Shown here: positions 1-6,943 of the stretch, one piece after another
Layout of the letters: every line of letters begins with the position of its first letter
Numbering within the stretch: position 1 is the stretch's first letter
DNA from: a virus
Virus record (IMG/VR): IMGVR_UViG_3300031885_003865
Location: 1-45,250 of that record
DNA length: 45,250 bases
Direction: 5' to 3' (one strand)
The notes under the pieces: generated by a model
What the model was told of the DNA's origin: nothing
What the model saw: only the letters and a program-made list of their open reading frames with translations
Database searches by the model: none
Program-made: the position numbers and the translations under genes

Positions 1-1179
1 TCAGGTCGCTGACCCGTCCCGTTGCGTGTCTGGTGCGCATTCGGCGAGCGCCGCGTCGAAGGCCTGCGCGGCCCCGTGCTGAAGGTCCGGCATAACGTGG
101 CTGTAGGTGTCAAGCGTCACCCTGATCTGCGAGTGGCCGAGACGGTCGGCCACGACCTTGGGGTGGACCCCCTGGCGCAGGAGCACCGTGGCGTGCAGGT
201 GCCTGAGATCGTGGAAGCGCAGGTGGCCGGCGCCCGCCCGTGCGATCAGGCGTTCAAAGCCATGGGCGAACGTCCGGGGGTCCCAGGGGCGGCCGTCCGC
301 GAGGCAGACGACCAAGTCGTGGCCCCGGTAGGCGGGACCGAGCTGTCTGCGGTGGCCGTCCTGCTCCTGGCGATGGACACGCAGCGCGGTGACGGTCGAC
401 GCCGGCAGGGCCACCCGCCGACGGGCCCGTGACGTCTTCGGCTGGGCGAACGCCCAGCGGCTTCCCACCGCAATGAGCGTCTGGCGGATCTCCGCCGTGC
501 AGCGGCCAAGGTCCACGTCCGACCAGCGCAGGCCGAGTATCTCCCCTCGCCGGAGGCCGGTGCTGACCGCCAGGAAAACGGGGACGTATAGGCGAGTCCC
601 ACGAGCGGCATCGAGAAGGCGGACGGCGACACCGGTATCCAGTACGGGGAACTCGCGCCGCTGGAGGCTCGGGGGCTGCACTGCCTCGGCCGCGTTGCGG
701 GTCACGAGCTGGAGCCTCGCCGCGTGGCGCAGCGCCCGGAACAGGATGGCGTGGGAGTACTGGACCGTGCGGTGGCTCAAGCCCTCGCCGCGGCCGTCCG
801 CCCGCCCTGACGCGAGCTGCTGCTGGAGCCAGTGCTGGACGTGAAGCGGGGTCAGCGCGGTCAAGGGCAGATGGCCCAGGGCCGGAATGATGTGGGAGCG
901 TACGATGCCGGCGTAGCTCAGCCAAGTGGTGCGGCTGACCGTCGAGGCCTTGTGGGCCAACCAGTCCTCGAGATACTGCGCCAGCGTCAAACGGGTGGGC
1001 TCGGCGTACTGCTGCGTGTTGAGCTGGTGCAGCAGCTCGCCCAGGCATCGCTCCGCGTCTCTCTTCGTGCCCTTCACCGAGTGCCACTTCTGGCGGCGCT
1101 TCCCCGTGGCGGGGTCGGGCGGCAGGTCGACGACCACCGCCCAGGAGCGCTCGCCGCGCTGGCGGATGTGACCTCTCAT
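1..1179 (-). CDS. int: tyrosine recombinase, phage integrase
   Basis: Site-specific recombinase that would integrate and excise the phage genome. The 392-residue length is normal for a full Firmicutes phage integrase. An N-terminal arm-binding region (about 1-65) is followed by a SAM-like core-binding domain (about 66-165) and the catalytic domain. The expected active-site set is visible: R210 in TGLRRGE, K248 in PKTSR, H323 and R326 in HDLRHLH, H349 in LGHSQ, and the nucleophile Y359 in DTYSHV. The start is an ATG preceded on the minus strand by AGGGGGC. The stop lies at the first three bases of the window, so the gene is complete. It is the last gene of the leftward lysogeny cluster. An excisionase candidate lies across the switch at 4767. 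I could not recognise attP in the 140 bases upstream of the gene; it may lie beyond the left edge. Confidence 0.96.
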   Translation of the reverse strand: MRGHIRQRGERSWAVVVDLPPDPATGKRRQKWHSVKGTKRDAERCLGELLHQLNTQQYAEPTRLTLAQYLEDWLAHKASTVSRTTWLSYAGIVRSHIIPALGHLPLTALTPLHVQHWLQQQLASGRADGRGEGLSHRTVQYSHAILFRALRHAARLQLVTRNAAEAVQPPSLQRREFPVLDTGVAVRLLDAARGTRLYVPVFLAVSTGLRRGEILGLRWSDVDLGRCTAEIRQTLIAVGSRWAFAQPKTSRARRRVALPASTVTALRVHRQEQDGHRRQLGPAYRGHDLVVCLADGRPWDPRTFAHGFERLIARAGAGHLRFHDLRHLHATVLLRQGVHPKVVADRLGHSQIRVTLDTYSHVMPDLQHGAAQAFDAALAECAPDTQRDGSAT

Positions 1180-1320
1180 CGTGGATGCCCCCTATGAACC
1201 TGCCTCTCAGCTGGGTTGAGGGCTAGAAGACGCCGGACCTGTAACTGAAGGCTTGCGCGGGGCCATCAGCACAGGATTGGTGGACACGGCAATAGCCCGG
1301 TGCATCTGCGGGTATGGTCT

Positions 1321-2283
1321 TCACATTCCAAGCGCCTCAGGCACACACCACTGACGCTTAAGCTCTTCAAGGAGATCGTGTGGAAATGCGGCCGGCCATC
1401 GACTTTCAGTCTTCATCGGGGCACGATCAAGAAGGGCGAAGACCAGGATGGACTCCGGCTGCAAAATCATCGGGCTCCAAGCGAGCTGAAGAGTTGATTC
1501 GCTGGAAAAAACGCGCTCTAGGGCCTCTCTATTGCTATCAACAAATGCATTCAATTCGGACTCCACTTCGTTCCCATATGTATCTAACACCAGCGGCATC
1601 AATGCACACAGAAAATCCATCGAGAGCTCGCGATCATAGTCGGAGGCGGCTAGCTGGACGAAGTGTTCCTCAAGTAGATTTAAGATTCTTAGCGGTTCGC
1701 TCTCGGGCAACTCCGCCACCCTCTTCCTGACCTCGTCGAACTGCGCGTCTGCTACCTCCAACAGAGCGCTAAGGGTATTGAGGCGTCGCCGAACGTTGAG
1801 GGGTATCTTGTCACTACCTTTGTAAGCGAGTACGTGTGAGATCTCGGCCCAAGCATTCTCTCCAATTGATCTTAGCTGGATCTCGCAGGGGAGTATACGT
1901 TCGCCCTCCGACACCATTATATCATAATGGATGCCTGAATAGCCTAGGCTCCAAGGACTCAGCTCTGCTCGCTTGTCGTCTTCTCTCGTTACCTCAAAGG
2001 TGGTTCTAATCAATTCCCTGACAGCATCCGTATCCGATACGAAGTACGTCACAAGACGAACTCCGGCCTTGTCCGTCAATTCATCGTATGTGATTTGTTT
2101 TCGGATTAGCTTGCGAAGCATCGATGCTGTTTCTTTGACCCTGTGAGACACAGTAGCCAAGATGCACCTTGCTCTCAGGGCTTCTCGAATAGTCGTTTCG
2201 GTCTTCTCGGCCACATCTGCGTAAAGTCGCCGCTCCTCCTCCCATCTTGCTTTAGCTGCCGCCAATTCCGCTGCCATGCTCAT
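1321..2283 (-). CDS. RelA/SpoT synthetase-domain protein (alarmone-type nucleotide pyrophosphotransferase), candidate defence/toxin effector
   Basis: The protein (320 aa) carries a single RelA_SpoT synthetase domain (PF04607-like, about residues 35-160) without the HD hydrolase, TGS or ACT domains of housekeeping Rel. Visible landmarks are SHRVKETASMLRKL (about 46-59; the family has R/K-K-S-x-x-S here), DKAGVRLV (71-78, Mg-binding D71), GYSGIHYDI (114-122) and CEIQLRS with AWAEISHVLAYK (133-155), which matches the family E-x-Q-x-R...W-A-x-x-E-H motif. A helical C-terminal half of about 160 residues is unassigned. Such stand-alone domains make (p)ppGpp or (p)ppApp, or pyrophosphorylate tRNA (toxSAS/CapRel). 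Which chemistry applies here is inference. The gene starts inside the stop of the upstream NdpA-like gene (ATGA overlap), implying co-translation. Codon use and base composition are AT-richer than the phage, a sign of separate origin. Confidence 0.85.
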   Translation of the reverse strand: MSMAAELAAAKARWEEERRLYADVAEKTETTIREALRARCILATVSHRVKETASMLRKLIRKQITYDELTDKAGVRLVTYFVSDTDAVRELIRTTFEVTREDDKRAELSPWSLGYSGIHYDIMVSEGERILPCEIQLRSIGENAWAEISHVLAYKGSDKIPLNVRRRLNTLSALLEVADAQFDEVRKRVAELPESEPLRILNLLEEHFVQLAASDYDRELSMDFLCALMPLVLDTYGNEVESELNAFVDSNREALERVFSSESTLQLAWSPMILQPESILVFALLDRAPMKTESRWPAAFPHDLLEELKRQWCVPEALGM

Positions 2284-3332
2284 CTGCGACCAACCCTTTT
2301 CAGCTCATCCTCGACTATGGCTCGGACTGTGCGCCCGCAGAGTTTTTGGACACGGAAAGTATCACGGAAGGCGCTCTCCGAGCCGACAATCGATATACCC
2401 TGTCTGAACGCGTAGTGTAACTGGCGAGCTCGGGAGCGAGCTGTCTCCAGGTCCTTGTCAAATGTCCCTTCAGGTACTCCTGCCCGCAATAGATGCTCAA
2501 TATAGGAGTCCCGAAGCTGCTCAGGGATGCACGAACGGGCAAACTCCCGCGGGTTGATTGTTGTCGATTCGCGGCTGAGTTCGGATACCAGGTGTACATA
2601 GACAGAAGACCTGTCCGTCCCGTCTTCAATTTCCTTGTTGATGAACGTTCTGGTCGCCTCGTCAAATTGTTTGGTAGCAACGTCAGGTGAGACAACCAGC
2701 TTGGCCCCAAGGAAGGTTTGCAGGTAGAAACGAGCGATATCTCCGCTGGCCATTTGATGGTCCGAGACGAGGCCCTCAGGATCGCCGTTGTGCAATCTGA
2801 ATAACCCGACCTTGAACACCCTGCCTTTTCCCGTTAGGAGGAGATCGTCCTCGATCCGCATCTCAAAGGTTCTTTGGCCGTTGACCTCAGCCGGGCGGTA
2901 ACTGATTCCGGCTTCTGGCTCCAGCTTCATCAGAGCCAAGACTGGCAGACCATCAATCGAGCAACCGGCGATTGCGAGGATTCCTGCCGGGTTTACGCGG
3001 TTTTGACACCTATAGAGGTAGCGAGCACAACTCTGGGAAGTCGCAACGAGATCACAGGCTGTGGGATCGTTGAGGTAGGAGCGCACGCATTCCGGTATAG
3101 GAGACTCGGTGTGCTCAGCCGCAAGAAACATGACTTCCCTGGACATGATGCTCGAGAGGCTTGTCTTCAGGCGGCTGAGGAAGTACTCGCGGGTCCTCGG
3201 ATCCAGCTTAGTCTCAGTCTCTGAGAGTGTACAGCGGTCCGCATCCCCAGACTCGTTCGGTTCGCAGCGGGGTACTATATGTATCACAACCCTGTTGACC
3301 TCTAGGGTGCGGAGATCTTTACGGAAGCTCAT
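2280..3332 (-). CDS. NdpA/YejK-like nucleoid-associated protein, partner of the RelA/SpoT-domain protein
   Basis: The 350-residue protein has the pattern of the 37-kDa nucleoid-associated family (NdpA/YejK, PF04245). It has an N-terminal strand with IHIVPR, a helical segment near 60-90, a Sq-x-x-A-x-x-LY-like stretch (SQSCARYLYRCQ), then strands ILAIAGCSIDGLPVLALMKLE. The last third contains ARFYLQTFLGA, resembling the family's conserved FLG segment. Family members bind nucleoid DNA; some resemble DNA-binding subunits in phage-defence loci. The start chosen is the ATG at 3332, with GGTGG seven bases upstream; a GTG 11 codons earlier lacks a good site. It is translationally coupled to the Rel-domain gene. 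I infer that it senses phage DNA or tethers the Rel enzyme, but nothing in the sequence proves this. The family call rests on pattern, not search. Confidence 0.6.
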   Translation of the reverse strand: MSFRKDLRTLEVNRVVIHIVPRCEPNESGDADRCTLSETETKLDPRTREYFLSRLKTSLSSIMSREVMFLAAEHTESPIPECVRSYLNDPTACDLVATSQSCARYLYRCQNRVNPAGILAIAGCSIDGLPVLALMKLEPEAGISYRPAEVNGQRTFEMRIEDDLLLTGKGRVFKVGLFRLHNGDPEGLVSDHQMASGDIARFYLQTFLGAKLVVSPDVATKQFDEATRTFINKEIEDGTDRSSVYVHLVSELSRESTTINPREFARSCIPEQLRDSYIEHLLRAGVPEGTFDKDLETARSRARQLHYAFRQGISIVGSESAFRDTFRVQKLCGRTVRAIVEDELKRVGRR

Positions 3333-3366
3333 TCTTTCACCACCCCAAAGTGAATGCAGGTCCACG

Positions 3367-3380
3367 CTGAAACCTTTCAG
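3367..3380. promoter_or_regulatory. 14-bp palindrome upstream of the Rel/NdpA cassette, candidate operator
   Basis: CTGAAACCTTTCAG has perfect 6-base arms (CTGAAA/TTTCAG) around two bases. It lies 35 bases upstream of the NdpA-like start, in the only gap between the cassette and immA. The position suits an autorepressor or operator site. I did not find a convincing -35/-10 pair next to it, so the cassette may also ride on the repressor transcript. Confidence 0.35.
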
Positions 3381-3492
3381 CCCGCCGGGACTTTTCTATT
3401 GGTCGTTACTCATTAGCCCACCGCCCTCCACTCCACAGACAATCACCGGCTTGCCCCAGTTTCGCTGCTATCTGCGCTAGCGCTGGCGCTCC

Positions 3493-3960
3493 TCACGCCT
3501 CCGCTGCCCCGACCGCCCCGCTCCTCCGCAGCAGGGCCACGCGCTGCGGCAACTGCAGCACGGCCCTCACGAACGCCGGGGTCACGCCGAACTCTTCCGC
3601 CAGGTCCTCCACGCCGGCACCTCGGCGGAGCTCGTCGACGACCTCGAGCTCCGGCATGAGGGCTTGTCCCGCCCACGCCAGCGCCCGTTTCTCGGCGCGC
3701 CCGAGCAGCACACGCCCCAGGTACGTCTTGTATGGCATCGCCACGTGCTCGCCGGCCGAGGTGAAGTGGTGCCCCAGCTCCTCGGCCAGGACGCAGCGCA
3801 GTAGGCGCTCGTTGGCCGCGAGGGTGGTGTTCAGGCCGATGGCGGGGGGTAGAAGTGGTTCAGCGAAGTAGTAGCCGAGCAGGGCCTCGGCGAAGGGATG
3901 GAATTCTACGACGATTCCCGCCTGGTCGGCCAGGTTGAACAGCCGTTCCGTCGGGACGAT
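3493..3960 (-). CDS. ImmA/IrrE-family metallopeptidase (anti-repressor protease) with no conventional start codon
   Basis: The translated frame from 3960 reads IVPTERLFNLADQAGIVVEF, a typical ImmA/IrrE N-terminus. It continues through LAEELGHHFTS (zinc site; the first His of HExxH is Glu here, a variant I recall in phage relatives), the later GRAEKRALAWAGQALMP helix, and the C-terminal AEEFGVTPAFVRAVLQLP segment usual for Peptidase_M78 (PF06114). The first ATG/GTG/TTG in frame is GTG at 3744, which would delete the metal site. Upstream of it the frame has only ATC (3960) and CTG codons back to a TAG at 3961-3963. GAGGGTGA sits about seven bases before the ATC, so an ATC start, a CTG start or a sequencing indel is possible. 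The partner would be the XRE repressor immediately upstream; ImmA proteases cleave such repressors to trigger induction. Confidence 0.8.
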   Translation of the reverse strand: MVPTERLFNLADQAGIVVEFHPFAEALLGYYFAEPLLPPAIGLNTTLAANERLLRCVLAEELGHHFTSAGEHVAMPYKTYLGRVLLGRAEKRALAWAGQALMPELEVVDELRRGAGVEDLAEEFGVTPAFVRAVLQLPQRVALLRRSGAVGAAEA

Positions 3961-3995
3961 CTACCGTCACCCTCTGACGCTTGCCGTCCTGGCGC

Positions 3996-4346
3996 CTATT
4001 TCTCGTCCTGCCCCTTGTCCTTCTTCGGGCCGTACTTGCGCCGGATGAACTCCTTGAAGTCCTCGATAGACTTGAGTGCCTCGGGAGGAAGCTCTTTGTC
4101 GTAGCCGTCGGAGCGGGAGGTGGCGGCGGTCTGGACGGGGCCGCGGACCTCGGTGCGGCCGAGGAGGTAGTCGACGGTTACCCCGAAGAAGGCGGCTATC
4201 TTCGTCAGTGTCTCCTGGTTGGGCTCCTTGTTGCGCTCGTACCCGGCCACCGTAGGCCTGCTTACCCCCAGATAAGCCGCCAGCTCTGCCTGAGTCGTGT
4301 CGCGGGCGGCCCGCAACTCCTTAAGGCGTCTGGCGAATGACTTCAA
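3996..4346 (-). CDS. XRE-family phage repressor (CI-like)
   Basis: The 116-residue protein has an N-terminal helix-turn-helix (about 5-60: LKELRAARDTTQAELAAYLG, then VSRPTVAGYERNKEPN and TLTKIAAFFGVTVDYLLG) and a short charged C-terminus without a LexA-type peptidase. This fits a repressor inactivated by a separate protease, namely the ImmA next to it. The start is a TTG at 4346, with GGGAGG eight bases upstream. The frame continues open upstream but crosses the operators and lacks a better site. It is transcribed leftward from a promoter whose -35 is covered by an operator, so autoregulation is likely. Confidence 0.9.
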   Translation of the reverse strand: MKSFARRLKELRAARDTTQAELAAYLGVSRPTVAGYERNKEPNQETLTKIAAFFGVTVDYLLGRTEVRGPVQTAATSRSDGYDKELPPEALKSIEDFKEFIRRKYGPKKDKGQDEK

Positions 4347-4367
4347 GGGCCTTCCCTCCCATCCACC

Positions 4368-4396
4368 ATGATACCACAGGCCGTTGCCACCTGCAA
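4368..4396 (-). promoter_or_regulatory. leftward promoter of the repressor gene
   Basis: Read on the minus strand, TTGCAG (4391-4396) and TATCAT (4368-4373) are separated by 17 bases. The -35 hexamer lies inside the operator at 4383-4397, so repressor binding there would block RNA polymerase. The -10 ends about 22 bases from the TTG start. Confidence 0.65.
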
Positions 4397-4397
4397 C
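4383..4397. promoter_or_regulatory. operator 1, GTTGC-N5-GCAAC
   Basis: A perfect inverted repeat GTTGC-cacct-GCAAC overlapping the -35 of the repressor promoter. It has the same arms and spacing as the two sites at 4452-4493. Confidence 0.75.
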
Positions 4398-4445
4398 GTA
4401 TGTCGGCGAGCGAAACTTTTTCTTCCCCGCCCCCTTCCCACCCCC

Positions 4446-4475
4446 TTGACAGGTTGCCAAACGCAACCCTATAAT
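4446..4475 (+). promoter_or_regulatory. rightward early promoter (PR-like)
   Basis: TTGACA (4446-4451) and TATAAT (4470-4475), both exact consensus hexamers, lie 18 bases apart, with the 18-base spacer almost filled by a perfect operator. It would drive the Cro-like gene at 4519 and the early genes beyond. It is the strongest promoter seen in the window. Confidence 0.88.
4452..4468. promoter_or_regulatory. operator 2, GGTTGC-N5-GCAACC
   Basis: A perfect 6-base-arm palindrome in the spacer of the rightward promoter. Occupancy would directly exclude sigma factor binding. Its centre is 70 bases from operator 1. Confidence 0.8.
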
Positions 4476-4478
4476 AAT

Positions 4479-4493
4479 GTTGCAAAGGTCAAC
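4479..4493. promoter_or_regulatory. operator 3, GTTGC-N5-TCAAC (one mismatch)
   Basis: It lies just downstream of the -10, 26 bases centre-to-centre from operator 2. The same 5-base spacing is kept and only one arm base differs, so it is probably a weaker third site, as in lambda OR. Confidence 0.6.
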
Positions 4494-4518
4494 ACAGGAT
4501 CCAGAGGGAGGGGCTACG

Positions 4519-4770
4519 GTGCCGAGTAGGCTCAAGCAACTCCGAATGGCAAAGGAACTCACGCAGGATGAGGCGGCCCGTGCCGTCGGGATCTCGAGGC
4601 CGTTCTTTACGCAGCTCGAGAGGGGCAGCCGTTCACCCTCCTTCGACGTTGCCGTTCGCATCGCCCGGTTCTTCAACGTGCCTGTTGAGCGGGTTTTTTT
4701 GCCCATGAGCGTTGCCATTGGGAACGTTGAGGGCCAGGAGCCCGCTGCCCCCGGGGAGGGAGCCGCATGA
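4519..4770 (+). CDS. Cro-like XRE helix-turn-helix regulator
   Basis: First gene of the rightward operon. The 83-residue product is almost entirely one XRE domain: RLKQLRMAKELTQDEAARAV, ISRPFFTQLERGSRSPSFD, then VAVRIARFFNVPVERVF. The GTG at 4519 was chosen because GAGGGAGGGG lies just upstream; an ATG at 4477 would start on top of the promoter and operator. By position it should oppose the leftward repressor or set early transcription. It overlaps the next gene by ATGA. Confidence 0.85.
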   Translation: MPSRLKQLRMAKELTQDEAARAVGISRPFFTQLERGSRSPSFDVAVRIARFFNVPVERVFLPMSVAIGNVEGQEPAAPGEGAA

Positions 4771-5027
4771 CCATCAAGCAGCTCCCGCGCCTGTTCCTCT
4801 CCCTTGAGGAGGCGGCCCGCGCCTACGGCCTGGGTCTGACCCTGGCATACGAGCTGGCCGCCCGGAACCCGGCCAAGCTGCCGTTCCCGGTGTACAACGT
4901 CGGCACCCAGCGGCGAGGCAGCTACCGGGTCCCGTTGGGGATCGCTGCCCAGAGGCTGGGCATGAGCAAGACGGCCCTTATCGCATGGCTCAGGGCCAAT
5001 CCGTCCCACCCCGCAAGGTCAGCGTAA
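4767..5027 (+). CDS. small DNA-binding protein, excisionase/MerR-like
   Basis: The 86-residue protein resembles phage excisionases and AlpA-type wing-helix proteins. LFLSLEEAARAYGLGLTLAYELAAR forms the helix-turn-helix, and a wing with YRVPLGIAAQRLGMS follows. In the family such proteins bend attachment-site DNA and direct the integrase to excise. It overlaps the Cro-like gene by four bases (ATGA), so it is translated with it. The integrase lies on the far side of the switch. A plain early regulator is the alternative. Confidence 0.6.
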   Translation: MTIKQLPRLFLSLEEAARAYGLGLTLAYELAARNPAKLPFPVYNVGTQRRGSYRVPLGIAAQRLGMSKTALIAWLRANPSHPARSA

Positions 5028-5054
5028 CGCCAAGCAAGGGAAGGGGGTGAAGGC

Positions 5055-5228
5055 ATGTCCGAGTCGACGGTTGCGTGTGCCGGATGCGGTGCGCAAATGG
5101 ACGTCTCCTGGAACTTCTGCGAACAGTGCGGCCGCAAGTTGCGCGACGTGTGCCCACAGTGCTGGAAGCTCGACCACAAGCCCGGTCGGTGTGCGACCGC
5201 CACTTGCGGCGAGCCCCAGCCGGCTTAG
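5055..5228 (+). CDS. 57-residue zinc-ribbon protein
   Basis: This short frame starts at an ATG 8 bases after GGGGGTGA. It encodes three CxxC knuckles (CAGC, CEQC, CPQC) and two more cysteines near the end, so one or two zinc ribbons are likely. It has no catalytic motif. Its stop overlaps the stop of a minus-strand zinc-ribbon gene (5225-5455) by four bases. The role is unknown; small ribbons of this type in phages often bind host polymerase or nucleic acid, which is only a suggestion. Confidence 0.7.
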   Translation: MSESTVACAGCGAQMDVSWNFCEQCGRKLRDVCPQCWKLDHKPGRCATATCGEPQPA

Positions 5229-5455
5229 AACGGCGCTTCGTCCACCGCGTCAAGCAAGTCTCTTAGCTTAGTTGGGGCTCCACAGCTCTCACAGAACTTG
5301 AGGCGCGATGGAAGCGTATCGACCGGGCAGTCATCGTTTAGGCAGCGGTTGAGGACAGGGCTTCCGCAATTCCGGCAGTACTGTGCGCCTTCTGACATCT
5401 CGGCATTGCCGCATTTGAGGCACTTGGGAACCCGAGGCGAATCGTCATCGGCCAA
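5225..5455 (-). CDS. double zinc-ribbon protein, minus strand
   Basis: The 76-residue reading starts at TTG 5455, which has GGAGGTG at ideal distance. A longer upstream reading to 5611 is low-complexity and runs under the opposite gene's leader. It contains CLKC, CRNC, a C-x4-C (CLNDDC) and CESC, that is two treble-clef or ribbon units. It sits alone on the minus strand inside a rightward early operon and converges with another zinc-ribbon gene. It must have its own promoter in 5456-5589, where I could not identify one. Function unknown. Confidence 0.65.
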   Translation of the reverse strand: MADDDSPRVPKCLKCGNAEMSEGAQYCRNCGSPVLNRCLNDDCPVDTLPSRLKFCESCGAPTKLRDLLDAVDEAPF

Positions 5456-5589
5456 GACTTCACCTCCTCCGCCCGAAGAGTCGCCCTCACCCCCCAAGGA
5501 TAGGGGGATTCGACGGGCGGGGGAGGGGTTCCTGGAAAGAGCGTACCACCTGCCCCTTGGGACGACAACGCGCGAGAGGAGGTGAAACC

Positions 5590-6147
5590 GTGCAACGCAG
5601 TCAGGTTCCACCCGAAGCCATCACCGCGGGGGACGTCCTCCGGCGCTACCGCCGCGAAGCGCGCCTGACCCAGGCCGGCGTCGCCGGCACGATCGGCGTG
5701 AGCGAGTCGGCCGAGCGCAGCTACGAGCTCGGCGACAACATGCCCGCCGACGTCGCAGACCGCGCGGCCCACGCCCTGGGCGCCCCCGAGATTACATTCG
5801 CCCTCTGTGACCAATGCAGCGCCAATTGGCTCTTCGCGTTCCTGCCGGGCGTCGATACTCACCCGGCCGCGCAGGTGCTCAACGTCGCCGAAGAGACGCG
5901 GGAGGCGGGCGAGGCCATGGCCCGGCTCGACGTCCGCAATCCGGCGGCGCAGGACGGGCCCGCGCGCCAGGCCGTCGAGCGGACCATCGATCACCTGTTC
6001 GACCTGGTCCCGGCGGCGGCGATCGCCATCGCGTCCCTGTGCCGGACCTACGGGCTCGACATGCGGGCCCTGCACCGCCGGCACCGGGCCAAGCTCCAGG
6101 CCCGCGGCTACACCAGAACCCGCAGCGAGGAGGCTGACGTGGCGTGA
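5590..6147 (+). CDS. helix-turn-helix phage regulatory protein
   Basis: The 185-residue protein begins at a GTG preceded by GAGAGGAGGTG, an excellent site. Residues about 10-60 form an XRE-like domain (DVLRRYRREARLTQAGVAGT, then IGVSESAERSYELGDNMP). A helical, alanine-rich region follows and a basic tail (HRRHRAKLQARGYTRTRSEE). A CDQC pair lies near residue 75. It resembles phage CII/Cox-style regulators only in general design. The first early-operon gene after the inverted zinc-ribbon gene, it may be a second regulator of the lysis-lysogeny choice. Confidence 0.6.
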   Translation: MQRSQVPPEAITAGDVLRRYRREARLTQAGVAGTIGVSESAERSYELGDNMPADVADRAAHALGAPEITFALCDQCSANWLFAFLPGVDTHPAAQVLNVAEETREAGEAMARLDVRNPAAQDGPARQAVERTIDHLFDLVPAAAIAIASLCRTYGLDMRALHRRHRAKLQARGYTRTRSEEADVA

Positions 6148-6317
6148 GCGCTCAGGGTACGCCCGAAGTCGCCGTCGCCAAGGACTTGACCGCCGACAGC
6201 TCGAGGCGTTCAAGGCGCGCGGCGGCGCGCAGGCGTGGAGCCTCTATGGAACCTGAAGCGACGAGCGACGAGGCGGAGCTCGTGATACGGCTCCTGACAT
6301 GGGGCGACACAGGCTGA
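6144..6317 (+). CDS. small unknown protein
   Basis: A 57-codon frame whose GTG start overlaps the previous stop (GTGA). It has an arginine/serine/alanine-rich first half, then an acidic amphipathic end (DEAELVIRLLTWGD). An internal ATG at 6246 is an alternative start. No family recognised. Support comes only from the coupled overlap and the tight packing before the next gene. Confidence 0.4.
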   Translation: MSAQGTPEVAVAKDLTADSSRRSRRAAARRRGASMEPEATSDEAELVIRLLTWGDTG

Positions 6318-6330
6318 GGAGGTGAACCAG

Positions 6331-6537
6331 ATGCGACGGCTGCTGATGCTCGAGCTCGACTGCGGCCAGTGCCCGGCGCCCACGCCCTGCACCAACGCCG
6401 CGGGGGTCCGGCGCTGCGCCGCGCGGGCGGGCGCCCCGGTAGTCGAGCGCGAGGTCGTGGATCTGGACGTGATGGTGGCGGAATTGAAGCCGGCGCCGGG
6501 GCTGGCGCCCGCGGGCTGCGGGGGTGTGGCGGCATGA
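6331..6537 (+). CDS. small cysteine-containing early protein
   Basis: 68 residues from the ATG at 6331, which lies eight bases from GAGGAGG; a GTG at 6322 overlaps that site. The sequence MLELDCGQCPAPTPCTNAAG has CxxC plus a further Cys, with two more later (CAAR, GCGG), so metal binding is possible. It overlaps the next gene by ATGA. Function unknown. Confidence 0.6.
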   Translation: MRRLLMLELDCGQCPAPTPCTNAAGVRRCAARAGAPVVEREVVDLDVMVAELKPAPGLAPAGCGGVAA

Positions 6538-6842
6538 GCCGGGCGCCAATCAACGACGCGACCCTGCGGCAGATCGGCCGCCAGGTGGCGGAGATCAACT
6601 ACCGTACCGACCCCGCCATCGGCGGCGACCCGAACTACGCGATGTTCTGGCAGCGCGGCACAGCCGAGGCGCAGGCGCTCGTCGACGAGCTCGTCGCGGA
6701 CCTGGCCGGCGGTGGCCGCGCCGCGAGACTCCTCGCGAAGGCGATCCTCGATGAGTGGCGGGCCGAACAGCGCGACCAGGCCAAGGGCTGCCTGGCTGGC
6801 ACCATGACCGGCCAGCTGCTCGAGGAGTTGGGCATCGGGTAG
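6534..6842 (+). CDS. unknown early phage protein
   Basis: A 102-residue, mostly helical acidic protein with no recognised domain (TLRQIGRQVAEINYRT, then FWQRGTAEAQALVDELVADL). The ATGA overlap with the upstream gene and the high third-position GC support it. After its stop, about 100 bases contain an 11-codon mini-frame (6858-6893) with its own CGGAGGG, before the strong site of the next gene. Confidence 0.6.
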   Translation: MSRAPINDATLRQIGRQVAEINYRTDPAIGGDPNYAMFWQRGTAEAQALVDELVADLAGGGRAARLLAKAILDEWRAEQRDQAKGCLAGTMTGQLLEELGIG

Positions 6843-6943
6843 ACGGAGGGCTGGCGGATGAACCCCGCCAGCCCCCCAGACCGGGACGCATGAACCACCT
6901 CCATTGTACCCTGCGGCGCGGTGGAGGTCAAGGAGGGAAATTC

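Noticed and set aside
1180-1320. attP site between integrase and the cassette
   Set aside because: I searched for a core flanked by repeated arm sites and saw none. Without the host junction it cannot be placed.
4707-4726. GTTGCCATTGGGAAC in the Cro-like gene as a fourth operator
   Set aside because: One arm has only three of five matching bases and it lies in coding sequence far from either promoter.
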